Assembly: GCF_003121295.1 (NCBI RefSeq)
Contig: NZ_PHNC01000006.1
Location: 310,001-374,000, forward strand
From: Streptomyces orinoci
Lineage (GTDB): Bacteria > Actinomycetota > Actinomycetes > Streptomycetales > Streptomycetaceae
DNA length: 64,000 nt
Direction: 5' to 3'
The stretch's first letter is position 1. Every line of letters starts with the position of its first letter. The notes beneath the pieces were generated by a model. It did not search any database. It was not told where the DNA came from and was given only the letters and a program-made list of their open reading frames with translations. Both the position numbers and the translations under genes were made by a program. This document shows positions 9,467 to 16,945 of this stretch, in pieces.

Positions 9467-10420
9467 ATGGATCACAGCGGGCATCACGGCATGATGATGG
9501 ACATGCCGCCGTTCACGCTGGGACGGGGCCTGGAATTCAGCGGCGACCCGTTCTTCATGATCGGCTGCCTGCTGGGGCTGGCCCTGTACGGCTGGGCCGT
9601 GGTGCGGCTGTGGCGGCGCGGGGACAAGTGGCCCATCGGCCGGGTGGTGGCCTTCTTCCTGGGCGTGGCGACCATCTGGCTGGTGATGTGCACCAAGCTC
9701 AATGACTACGGCATGGTGATGTTTAGCGTCCATATGGTGCAGCACATGGTGATCAGCATGCTGTCGCCGATCCTGCTCCTGCTGGGCGCCCCGGTGACCC
9801 TGACGCTGCGTGCCCTGCCGGCCGCCGGCCGCGGCCGCACCGGCCCCCGTGAGCTGCTGGTGAAGCTGCTGCACAGCCGGTATATGCGCATCATCACGCA
9901 TCCGGCGTTCACCATCCCGCTGTTCATCGCCAGCCTCTACGGCCTCTACTTCACCCCGATCTTCGACTTCCTGATGGAGAGCCGGGCCGGGCATATCGCG
10001 ATGATGGTGCACTTCCTGGCGGTGGGCCTGGTCTTCTTCTGGCCCATCATGGGCGTGGACCCGGGCCCGCACCGCCCCGGCTATGTGATGCGGATGCTGG
10101 AGCTGTTCGCGGGGATGCCCTTCCATGCGTTCTTCGGCATCGCGCTGATGATGGCCACCGAGCCGATGATCGGCACCTACCGGCACCCCATGGCCTCGCT
10201 GGGCATAGACGCGCTGGACGACCAGAAGGCGGGCGGCGGCATCGCCTGGGCGTTCAGTGAGATCCCCTCGGTGCTGGTACTGCTGGCGCTGGTCTACCAG
10301 TGGTACCGCTCCGAACAGCGCCAGGCCAAGCGCTCCGACCGCGCCGAGGAGCGCAACGGTGACCAGGAGTTGGCGGCATACAACGCCTATCTGGCCTCAC
10401 TCCAGGCGCGCGGACGGTGA
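9467..10420 (+). CDS. CtaG-like cytochrome c oxidase assembly membrane protein
   Basis: The 317-residue protein has about seven predicted membrane helices (for example MIGCLLGLALYGWAV, VVAFFLGVATIWLV, MLSPILLLLGAPVTL and IPLFIASLYGLYF) and the conserved histidines HMVQHM and MMVHFLAVGLVFFWPI of the caa3-type CtaG family. These proteins are thought to help assemble the copper centre of cytochrome c oxidase. The His/Met-rich start (MDHSGHHGMMMDM) could bind copper. I chose ATG 9467, with GGGAGAGAG just before it, over an upstream in-frame GTG at 9443. The C-terminal tail is charged and cytoplasmic. Confidence 0.85.
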   Translation: MDHSGHHGMMMDMPPFTLGRGLEFSGDPFFMIGCLLGLALYGWAVVRLWRRGDKWPIGRVVAFFLGVATIWLVMCTKLNDYGMVMFSVHMVQHMVISMLSPILLLLGAPVTLTLRALPAAGRGRTGPRELLVKLLHSRYMRIITHPAFTIPLFIASLYGLYFTPIFDFLMESRAGHIAMMVHFLAVGLVFFWPIMGVDPGPHRPGYVMRMLELFAGMPFHAFFGIALMMATEPMIGTYRHPMASLGIDALDDQKAGGGIAWAFSEIPSVLVLLALVYQWYRSEQRQAKRSDRAEERNGDQELAAYNAYLASLQARGR

Positions 10421-10451
10421 CGCCGTTCGCCCCCTGAGCGCTATGGCGGGA

Positions 10452-10492
10452 CGGACCGCGGCCGGGAGACCATGTCTCCAGGCCGCGGTCCG
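10452..10492. terminator. Long perfect hairpin after the CtaG-like gene
   Basis: CGGACCGCGGCC and GGGCCGCGGTCC-type arms, together with inner arms GGAGAC/GTCTCC around CAT, make an 18-pair stem interrupted by one mismatch. It lies 32 bases after the CtaG-like stop and 29 bases before the start of the small membrane protein, so it may terminate the first gene or attenuate the second. Confidence 0.6.
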
Positions 10493-10520
10493 CGCATATG
10501 TTCCCCCCAGGAGGTGCTCG

Positions 10521-10685
10521 ATGCCCGGCTCGACAAAGGCGATGGCATGGCTGACGATCGGCGGTCTGCTGCTGGTGACCGCCTATACGGTCGCGATGGG
10601 CAGCAACGGCTGGCTCTGGTTCAGCTGGGTGGTGCTGATGCTGACGACCATAGGGGCGCTGGTGGCCCAGCGGCCCTCGGGGTGA
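10521..10685 (+). CDS. Small two-helix membrane protein of unknown function
   Basis: A 54-residue protein starts at ATG 10521 with AGGAGG 8 bases upstream. Two hydrophobic segments, MAWLTIGGLLLVTAYTVAM and LWFSWVVLMLTTIGALVA, suggest two membrane passes with a short tail. I do not recognise a domain. The ribosome site, the hydrophobic pattern and the conserved-looking placement after the oxidase assembly gene support it as real; a respiratory link is only a guess from location. Confidence 0.7.
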   Translation: MPGSTKAMAWLTIGGLLLVTAYTVAMGSNGWLWFSWVVLMLTTIGALVAQRPSG

Positions 10686-10688
10686 GCT

Positions 10689-10729
10689 GAGCGCTCCGCG
10701 CGGGGTGAGGTGCCGCTCCGCGCGGGGTG
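10689..10729 (+). repeat. Short direct repeat
   Basis: GCTCCGCGCGGGGTGA occurs twice, about 24 bases apart, between the converging small membrane protein and inhibitor genes. The function is unknown. Confidence 0.6.
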
Positions 10730-10782
10730 ACCGCCCGACGGGGCCCCGCCGCCGGGCACCCCTGGAAGTGCCTGGAAGTCTC

Positions 10783-11172
10783 CTAGAAGCGGAAGACCGT
10801 CCCGGTCGCCGCGTCCAGCAGGCAGGCGTTGGGATAGTCCTTGCGCCAGTGCACCACCATCCCCTGCCAGTCGCCGTCGGCGGTGGCGGTGACCGGGTCG
10901 TACTCCTTGGTGCACAGCTGCCGGTCGCCGGTCAGGGCGTCCAGCCGGCCATGCGCGGCGGACAGCCCGGCACAGGCTTCGGCGGCATGCGGGTGGTGGC
11001 TGCGGCCCGGGCTGGGGCACACCAGCCGGAGCCCGCGGATCCAGGTGTTCCCGGCGCCTGAGACGGTCAGGAAGAGACTGCCCCGCTCCTGTTCGGCGGC
11101 GGCCGAGGGCGGGGCCGGGGCGAGCAGGACGGTGGCGGCCGCCGCCGCGGCCACCGTGCAACGTACCGACAT
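10783..11172 (-). CDS. Secreted subtilisin-inhibitor-like (SSI family) protease inhibitor
   Basis: The 129-residue precursor has a signal peptide (VAAAAAATVLLAPAPPSAAA) and a mature domain of about 103 residues with four cysteines (52, 67, 87 and about 117) spaced as in Streptomyces subtilisin inhibitor. The reactive-site segment is CTKEYDPV: in SSI the equivalent is CPMVYDPV with Met at P1. Lys89 at P1 predicts inhibition of trypsin-like proteases. Such inhibitors control extracellular proteases during mycelial development. The start at ATG 11172 directly precedes the signal peptide. It converges with the small membrane protein. Confidence 0.9.
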   Translation of the reverse strand: MSVRCTVAAAAAATVLLAPAPPSAAAEQERGSLFLTVSGAGNTWIRGLRLVCPSPGRSHHPHAAEACAGLSAAHGRLDALTGDRQLCTKEYDPVTATADGDWQGMVVHWRKDYPNACLLDAATGTVFRF

Positions 11173-11359
11173 CTTCTGCCTCCTGTGTTCAATCGCGTCA
11201 GGGCACCGCGCTCCCCCTCCGCACGACAAGTCACCGCACCGGCCCATCGCCCGGGCGGCGCCCGGCGGCCACTCGAACGGCCCTGCTCACCGCCCGAAAA
11301 TCCGTGGCCGCCCAGGCCCCGGCCGTCCTAGGGTCGGTGCCCGTGACAAGGAACGACCG

Positions 11360-12181
11360 ATGAGCGCGCGCCTGCGCGGGATCGCCCAGCACACGGAACG
11401 GGCCGTGGCGGCCGGGCACTACACCGCCCCCGGCGGGCGGAGGGTGGAGATCGCGGAGGCCGTGGACCGCGCCAAGCGCGGCACGCGGTTGTACGGGCCC
11501 GCTCCCGTGCCCGTACCGCACCGGGCACCCGGCCCGGCGACCGTCTTCGAGGTGACCGGCGAGGGCAGCCTGGCGGCGGCCCGCCGGCTGTCCGCCGACG
11601 GCCCGGTGGCAGTGCTGGACTTCGCCTCCGCCCGCAACCCCGGCGGCGGCTACCTCAATGGCGCCCAGGCCCAGGAGGAGGCGCTGTGCCGGGGCTCGGC
11701 GCTGTACGCCTGTCTGCGCCGGGCCCCGGAGTTCTACGCCGCCCACCGGGCCGACCCCTCGCCCTTCTACAGCGACCGCGTCATCCACTGCCCCGAGGTC
11801 CCCGTCTTCCGCGACGACCACGGCGACCTGCTCGAACTCCCCTGCTCGGCGGGCTTCCTGGCCTGTGCCGCCCCCAACGCGGGCGTGATCGCCCAGCGCA
11901 CGCCGGAGTCGGCCGCCCGCGTCCCGGCCGCACTGACCGCTCGGGCGGAGCGCGTGCTGGAGGTTGCCGCGCTGCACGACTACCGCCAACTGGTGCTGGG
12001 CGCCTGGGGCTGCGGCGTCTTCCGCAATGACCCGGCCCAGGTGGCGGCCGCCTTCGCCCACCACCTCACCGGCTCCGGCCGCTTCACCAACCGTTTTGCC
12101 CGGGTCGTCTTCGCCATCCTGGACCGCCACCCCGGCTCCCCCGCCCGGACGGCCTTCAACTCGGCTTTCCCCGGCCGCTGA
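11360..12181 (+). CDS. Bacterial-type poly(ADP-ribose) glycohydrolase (TIGR02452/DUF2263)
   Basis: The 273-residue protein matches the microbial PARG family, which hydrolyses ribose-ribose bonds in poly(ADP-ribose) and is built on a macro-domain fold. The signature GGG-x(7)-QEE is complete (Gly95-97, Gln105, Glu106, Glu107), with Glu107 the expected catalytic residue, preceded by VLDFASARNPGGGY. The C-terminal LGAWGCGVFRNDP motif is also typical. The start at ATG 11360 fits the conserved N-terminus (MSARLRGIAQHTERAVAAG); the frame is open further upstream without similarity. An RNA-ligase-like gene follows after 56 bases and is probably co-transcribed. Confidence 0.92.
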   Translation: MSARLRGIAQHTERAVAAGHYTAPGGRRVEIAEAVDRAKRGTRLYGPAPVPVPHRAPGPATVFEVTGEGSLAAARRLSADGPVAVLDFASARNPGGGYLNGAQAQEEALCRGSALYACLRRAPEFYAAHRADPSPFYSDRVIHCPEVPVFRDDHGDLLELPCSAGFLACAAPNAGVIAQRTPESAARVPAALTARAERVLEVAALHDYRQLVLGAWGCGVFRNDPAQVAAAFAHHLTGSGRFTNRFARVVFAILDRHPGSPARTAFNSAFPGR

Positions 12182-12237
12182 TCGGCCCTCGCCCACTGGT
12201 CCTGCTGATCCTCACTGCCCCCAGGAGCCACCCGCCG

Positions 12238-12819
12238 ATGCGTAAGATCCCCACGCTCTTCCGCCGTGACCCCGACGACCGCCGCCAGGTCCTGCCCGAG
12301 GTGACTCCCGGCTGTGAGTGGGTGGTTGAGGGTGAGGGCACGGCCACCCGGAAGTACGACGGCACCTGCGTGCTGCTGGACGAGGCGGGGCTGTGGTGGG
12401 CGCGGCGTGAGGTGAAGCCCGGCAAGACCCCGCCGCCGGACTACCGGCCGGTGGAGACGGACGAGGTCACCGGCAAGACGGTCGGCTGGGAGCCCATCGC
12501 CCGTTCCTCCTTCGCCCGCTTTCACGCCGAAGCCCTTGCGCGGCACGGCGGTTCACCGGCACCCGGCAGCTATGAGCTGGTGGGCCCGAAGATCAACGGC
12601 AATCCCGAGCGGGCCGAGGGCCACCGCCTGATCGCCCATGCGACGGCCGAGGAGTACGCCCTGCCCGACCGCACCTTCGCCGCCATAAGGGACCGCGTCC
12701 GGGCGATGCATGCGCTGGACGGCTGCGAGGGCATCGTCTTCCACCACCCCGACGGCCGCATGGCCAAGATCAAGGCCCGGGACTTCCGCGCTCCTGACGA
12801 CAACTCCCCCGAGGATTAA
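12238..12819 (+). CDS. Minimal RNA-ligase-like nucleotidyltransferase (DUF5565 type)
   Basis: The 193-residue protein has the core motifs of covalent nucleotidyltransferases: motif I RKYDGTC with the presumed adenylated Lys, YELVGPKING (motif III region), EGIVFHHPDG (motif IV) and MAKIKARDF (motif V). It lacks the extra C-terminal domain of phage RNA ligases, so it is close to a bare catalytic core. Such enzymes seal nicked or broken RNA, or transfer AMP. The substrate cannot be deduced. Its partner gene upstream encodes a PARG, which suggests that the two act on ADP-ribose-modified or damaged nucleic acid. An AGGAG-like site precedes ATG 12238. Confidence 0.85.
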   Translation: MRKIPTLFRRDPDDRRQVLPEVTPGCEWVVEGEGTATRKYDGTCVLLDEAGLWWARREVKPGKTPPPDYRPVETDEVTGKTVGWEPIARSSFARFHAEALARHGGSPAPGSYELVGPKINGNPERAEGHRLIAHATAEEYALPDRTFAAIRDRVRAMHALDGCEGIVFHHPDGRMAKIKARDFRAPDDNSPED

Positions 12820-12993
12820 CGGCGTTGCGCCGCCCCCTCCATACCCACAAGGGGTCAGCGCCCAGCACGCCGTCGCCGGAGAGGATGAACATACAGCCAT
12901 CCATCCCAACAACGGTTTTTCATACGCAAGACTCTCTCTTGCCAGAGCTTTTGCCTGGCTCCCCCAATCCCCCCAATCACCATGGAGAGAGCA

Positions 12994-13227
12994 ATGAGCA
13001 TCCGCAACGCCACCGCAGTGACCGTGATGGCCGCCGCCGCCCTTGGCGCCGGAGCCGCCGCCGCCACCGCCGACCAGGCCCATGGCACCACCGAGAAGTC
13101 CCCGGGCGTCGCGGCCGGGAATGTGGTCCAGGTCGCGCCGCGCGTCTCCCCCAATGTCGGCGGCAATGTGATCTCGGTCGTCGGTATCGGCAACCTCTCG
13201 CACGGCAACACCCTGATCAACCAGTAA
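12994..13227 (+). CDS. Short chaplin without cysteines
   Basis: The 77-residue precursor has a signal peptide (about residues 1-27) and a mature part containing the chaplin pattern SPGVAAGNVVQV...NVGGNVISVVGIGNLSHGNTLINQ. Chaplins are secreted, amyloid-forming surfactants that coat aerial hyphae. The two cysteines found in most short chaplins are absent, as in ChpE. Start is ATG 12994, preceded by GGAGAG; an in-frame ATG at 12982 is less well placed. A hairpin follows the gene. Confidence 0.87.
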   Translation: MSIRNATAVTVMAAAALGAGAAAATADQAHGTTEKSPGVAAGNVVQVAPRVSPNVGGNVISVVGIGNLSHGNTLINQ

Positions 13228-13290
13228 CCGGCCCCGGTTCCAGCCGCCGAGGGCGCCGCGGGTGACGAATCGTCCCTGCGCGCAGGCCGT

Positions 13291-13320
13291 GTGCTCCCGG
13301 GCTCTCCCCACCCGGGGCAC
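13291..13320. terminator. Terminator hairpin between convergent genes
   Basis: GTGCTCCCGGG pairs with CCCGGGGCAC around a loop of about 9 bases, between the chaplin and the acetyltransferase, and could end transcription from both sides. Confidence 0.6.
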
Positions 13321-13334
13321 ACGGCTCCTCGCGC

Positions 13335-13886
13335 CTACTGCGGCAACTCCCTTACCACCCGGGCCGGATTGCCCACCGCCAGCACCCCGGCCGGCAGATC
13401 CCGGGTCACCACGGCACCGGCCCCCACCACCGTGTTCTCCCCGATGGTGACCCCAGGGCAGACGATCACCCCGCCCCCGAGCCAGACATTGTCCCCGACC
13501 ACCACCGGCTCCGCCCGCTCCCAACCGTCCCGGCGCCGCCCGGCGTCCAGGGCATGCGAGGGGGTCAGCAGCTGCACATGGGGGCCGATCTGCACATCGC
13601 GCCCGATGGTGATGGGCGCGGCATCCAGGAAGACACCCCCGAAGTTGACGAAGGTCCCGGCGCCGATGCTGATCCCAAACCCGTAATCACAGAAGAACGG
13701 CGCCCGGATCCGCACCCCTTCACCCACCGCCCCCAGCAACTCCTCCAATACCTGGCGTGGTTGACCGGCGCCGGGCGCGTTATAGGCGTCACAGAGCCGG
13801 ATCCGCCGCTGGGTGTCATCCCTGAGCTCGGGATCATCCGGCAGATACCAGTCACCGGCCAGCATGCGTTCCTTGTTCTCGCCCAT
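13335..13886 (-). CDS. Sugar O-acetyltransferase, left-handed beta-helix (Maa/LacA/NodL type)
   Basis: The 183-residue protein has an N-terminal Mac domain (KERMLAGDWYLPDDPEL) and a hexapeptide-repeat beta-helix with the catalytic His in LLTPSHALDA. The C-terminal end (GVTIGENTVVGAGAVVTRDLPAGVLAVGNPARVVR) is typical of maltose or galactoside acetyltransferases, which move acetyl from acetyl-CoA to a sugar hydroxyl. The start at ATG 13886 has GAGGAG just upstream. The exact sugar cannot be told. It stands alone. Confidence 0.9.
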   Translation of the reverse strand: MGENKERMLAGDWYLPDDPELRDDTQRRIRLCDAYNAPGAGQPRQVLEELLGAVGEGVRIRAPFFCDYGFGISIGAGTFVNFGGVFLDAAPITIGRDVQIGPHVQLLTPSHALDAGRRRDGWERAEPVVVGDNVWLGGGVIVCPGVTIGENTVVGAGAVVTRDLPAGVLAVGNPARVVRELPQ

Positions 13887-14093
13887 GCGGCTCTCCTCAG
13901 CGCGGCTTGGCCATAACGGGAATGGCCATTCAACACTCATCTCGCCTCGCGCCCTGGGCAGACACCATTCCGGCAGGCGACCCAGGCCGAACTGTCCCGG
14001 CTTGCGGCCGGCCGGCCCGGGTCCAGGCGGACGCGATCAGCGGGAAGGTGGACACCAACACATTCCCGCAGCAATCCCTGAGAAGGTAGCGAC

Positions 14094-14357
14094 ATGGAAC
14101 ACAGAGAAGAGGCCCACCTCGAATGGTGGGCCAACAGCACCACTTGTCTGGCGCGCATACCGGTCAAGGTCGCTGCAGCACCCGACGGCCACTGGGACGC
14201 CGCTGTCTCACCACCAATCGGCCCTGACCAATGCGAGCACCTACAACTGCTCCTCAACACCGATCCTTGTTTCACCCTCCGCACCGCTGACAACTCGGCC
14301 ACCATCGTCATGGCAGAGCACTCCGGCGACCTCAACCGCCTCCGGCTGAGCATCTGA
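14094..14357 (+). CDS. Small hypothetical protein
   Basis: An 87-residue acidic protein begins at ATG 14094 with GAGAAGG upstream. It has two tryptophans near the start (EWWANSTTCLARIPVKV) and no signal or membrane segment. I do not recognise a domain. The ribosome site, the coding-like composition and the lack of a better gene on either strand support it. It lies next to a decayed region and codon use is less GC-extreme than in its neighbours, so it may be accessory DNA. Confidence 0.6.
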   Translation: MEHREEAHLEWWANSTTCLARIPVKVAAAPDGHWDAAVSPPIGPDQCEHLQLLLNTDPCFTLRTADNSATIVMAEHSGDLNRLRLSI

Positions 14358-14540
14358 CGAACGGACCGGTCAGCTCCAACTGGTGGTCCCGTGGGTGCGC
14401 AGGAGTTCACGTCGCGCGGGCCGCCCACGTAACCGAAGCGCAACGCCCGCCTAGCGGCGGGATGGTGATCTCGCAGGTCGCTCGGCGGCCCCGCCCCTGG
14501 GCGAGGCCGGCCCGGAGATGGCACCCGCATGCCCGGCACC

Positions 14541-15070
14541 TCACGCTCCCAGCGAGTGATACGGCGAAACCAGGTCATACTCCGGTTCCACCGCCTCGTC
14601 GTACCCACCACCGCGCACCAGAACAAACTGGAACCCCGTGGGCACGGCCCGCCCGCATGGTGGCCTCGCACCACAGCGGCCACATACTCCCGCAGCACCC
14701 GGTAGACGGGCAGCTCCGTCACATCGGCCGACGTCGCCAGATGCGGGATCAGCTGATGGGCGAGGTCGAACAGCGCCTTGTCGCGGCGCCGTTCCGGGAA
14801 CCATACGGCCTGACGCCAGTCACGCTCACGGATGCGGTTGGTCTCCGCCCAGGCGGAACGCTCCCGGTCCGCGGTGAGCACCCGGTGCAGCAAGTGCACA
14901 TCGTGCCGGGCCGGTTCCGGGGCGAAGAACCGCCAGTCGGGTAGCAGGATGCCGAACGGGTCAAGTCTTCTCAGCCGGTCGAAGAGCCGGTTGGGGTGCT
15001 GGCTGAGCAGGGTGGCGCCCGGCCAGGCCTCCGCCACGGTGACCACGGCTGCCCCCGCCGTCCCGCCCAC
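14541..15070 (-). pseudogene. Frameshifted conserved hypothetical gene
   Basis: From GTG 15070 the reading frame gives a clear conserved protein (DPFGILLPDWRFFAPEPARHDVHLLHRVL, shown here in pieces, then ETNRIRERDWRQAVWFPERRRDKALFDL). Near 14645 the frame is lost, and the expected end (TGFQFVLVRGGGYDEAVEPE, then LVSPYHSLGA and stop) continues in another frame to 14541. A single-base loss in the C/G-rich stretch around 14640-14660 explains this. The function of the family is unknown to me. It directly follows another damaged gene, with the stop and start almost touching, so both were once an operon. Confidence 0.7.
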
Positions 15071-15074
15071 AAGG

Positions 15075-15500
15075 TCACAACGCCGGGGCGTCGCTGGCGA
15101 CCTCCGCCAGAAACTCCCTGATCAACCGGGCCAGCGCAGCCGCGTGGCGGCGATCGGTCAGCACTCCATGATGGTCCGCTCCCTCCATCAGACGCAGCTC
15201 GCCCAAGAGCGCCGCCGCGGCCAGTTCCCGGTACAGCTCGGCACAGACCGGACACTGCCGGGCGGTACGTCCCGCGGTGACCACCAGCGCCGGAACGGCA
15301 AGCTTTGGCCCCTCGCGCCCTCGAAGGCGCCGAACTCCCGCTCCACGGCCCGCCATTCCCACCGTACCGTGGCCCAGCTCCGGGCGTCGCGATAGTACGC
15401 GTCGGCGAACGGCCGTACGTCCACCGGCAGTTACAAAGGCCCGTAGCCTGCGGTCCGCCAGGCGGGCCAAGCGCCGGTCGGCGAACCGGTTTCGCCAGGT
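15075..15500 (-). pseudogene. Decayed alpha/beta-hydrolase, N-terminus missing and doubly frameshifted
   Basis: The C-terminal part reads as an alpha/beta hydrolase (LAVPALVVTAG ... LMEGADHHGVLTDRRHAAALARLIREFL), including the expected C-terminal His region. Upstream, the segment VDVRPFADAYYRDARSWATV is in a different frame (about 15310-15424) and RLARLADRRLRAFVTAG returns to the first frame. Two opposite single-base changes near 15310 and 15425 account for it. The nucleophile-elbow half of the protein is missing altogether. An open frame of 170 codons spans the region, but its middle part is out of register and probably not functional. Confidence 0.65.
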
Positions 15501-15602
15501 CCGGCACGGCAGTGTCGCTGTTCCTAGGGGGTTTGGCCGACCGCTCAGGGTCGCCGTCGGCCGGCCTTCTTCCGGGGCCGACGGCAACCGCGTTGACAGT
15601 TT

Positions 15603-16031
15603 TCAGGTTTCGAGACAGGCCAGGCGGCGCAGCAGGGACAGCGCGTCGTCTCGGGCCACCGGCTGGAAGAAGTGTGCGTCAACGCTCTCGACGGCGGCGA
15701 TCGCGCGTGGGGCCAGTTCGGCGCCGGCTTTGGTGGCACGCAGTCGTTTGGCGCGGGTGTCGTCGGGATCGACCTCACGCGTGATCAATCCCTTGGCTTC
15801 CAGGGCGCGCAGGACCTGCGAGGTCATCTTGACGTCGGTGCCGGCTTGGCGGGCCAGGGTCAGCTGGTTGGGCTGCTGGCCGTGAGTATTGAGCCACCAG
15901 GTGCAGGCGAGCAGGACGAACTGGACGTGGGTGAGGTCGAGGGGCCCCAGGGCTGCGGCGATGTCGCGCTGCCAGCGCAGCGTGGCATGCCAGAGGAGGA
16001 ATCCGGGGCTGTCACCGGGGCTGAGCGCCAT
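15603..16031 (-). CDS. MarR-family transcriptional regulator
   Basis: The 142-residue protein has the MarR winged helix (LTHVQFVLLACTWWL, QLTLARQAGTDVKMTSQVLRALEAKGLITREVDPDDTRAKRLRAT). MarR proteins repress nearby genes and release DNA on ligand binding. Its start overlaps the stop of the SRPBCC gene (TGATG), so the two are translationally coupled. An inverted repeat upstream of the operon at 16486-16504 may be its operator. Confidence 0.92.
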   Translation of the reverse strand: MALSPGDSPGFLLWHATLRWQRDIAAALGPLDLTHVQFVLLACTWWLNTHGQQPNQLTLARQAGTDVKMTSQVLRALEAKGLITREVDPDDTRAKRLRATKAGAELAPRAIAAVESVDAHFFQPVARDDALSLLRRLACLET

Positions 16032-16447
16032 CAGCCGTGCGCAAGCTTGACCAGGGCGGCCATGGTCTCGGGCCAGTCCGCGGTGACGGCTGGACCGATC
16101 TGCGGGCCGAGTTGGCCGGAGTCGGTGCCGGTGATCTCCATCCGGTACGTGACCCGCGTGCGGAGTCGCTCGCCCTGGTCGAGCCGGTGGATGGTACGCA
16201 GGACAAGTCCGTCGATCCGGGCCTCGTCCACAAACAGTTCGCCGACGGTGACCTCGGCGATGAGCAGGTGAACCGGGTCCTGCCCGGCCGGGGCCATCAC
16301 AATCTCAGTGCCTGCCGCGAACGGGCCGCTGATCTGGATGCTCGCAATATCGGCGTTCCAAGTCCCCCAGTTCTCAACGTCGGCCCACAGGCGCCAGATC
16401 GCCTCGGGTGCGGCGTCGGTCTCGATGCTGTGCTCGTACGTCCACAT
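16031..16447 (-). CDS. SRPBCC-superfamily (polyketide cyclase/START-like) protein
   Basis: The 138-residue protein has the SRPBCC beta-grip pattern, starting MWTYEHSIETDAAPEAIWRLWADVENWGTWN and ending with the long helix (TADWPETMAALVKLA). Members bind hydrophobic ligands; no catalytic residue can be named. It is first in a two-gene operon with marR. The ligand may also be the MarR effector, but that is inference. Confidence 0.85.
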   Translation of the reverse strand: MWTYEHSIETDAAPEAIWRLWADVENWGTWNADIASIQISGPFAAGTEIVMAPAGQDPVHLLIAEVTVGELFVDEARIDGLVLRTIHRLDQGERLRTRVTYRMEITGTDSGQLGPQIGPAVTADWPETMAALVKLAHG

Positions 16448-16485
16448 GGGGTGACCTCCCGTTGAGCAGTTACTGTGCCCAGAGA

Positions 16486-16504
16486 TTATCTACGCACAGA
16501 TCAA
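16486..16504. promoter_or_regulatory. Candidate MarR operator upstream of the SRPBCC-marR operon
   Basis: TTATCT and AGATCAA form a near-perfect inverted repeat around ACGCAC, about 40 bases upstream of the operon start, where an autoregulating MarR protein would be expected to bind. Confidence 0.4.
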
Positions 16505-16945
16505 ATGTCCAGGGGCGACCCTCCCTCGGTCCGCCCGGCCCATCCGGTCCTGCTGGTATGCCGCCCCGGTCAACCCCGGAAGGACTTCCGCAGCCGTGTC
16601 GCCCTTGGATCGCCCCCGGCTGGTATCCCAACCACCTGCGGTGGCGGGCCGATTGCCCGCCAACCGCGATCAGGCCTTTGCCGCCGGCCTGTCCTTCGTC
16701 ATCAAGGGGCTCGCGGCGTATGAGTCCCCGGGGCGGCCGGCTGATCGCCACCGCCGTGAGGCCCGGCGCGAGAAGCCATTTGTGCGGGGAAAACGCAACT
16801 TCGACAGGGCCCGCGGAAGCGGCTACCTTCACCTGGTCTTCGGCGATCGCCCACGGGCGCACGGGATTTCCTTCGGACTGAGCCACCCGCGATGGGACAA
16901 CGGGACGGCCGTCCACCCCAGGCACCCTCAACCAGGGAGAGTTGT
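16505..16945. other. Gene-poor gap of about 440 bases
   Basis: Open frames exist on both strands here, but none has a recognisable domain or a start with a convincing ribosome site. The stretch holds the upstream region of the DUF3291 gene, whose site AGGGAGA lies just before 16946. It may include remnants of lost genes. Confidence 0.5.

Noticed and set aside
10841-11359. N-terminal extension of the PARG gene
   Set aside because: It runs antisense to the SSI gene and the family starts at MSARLRG (11360).
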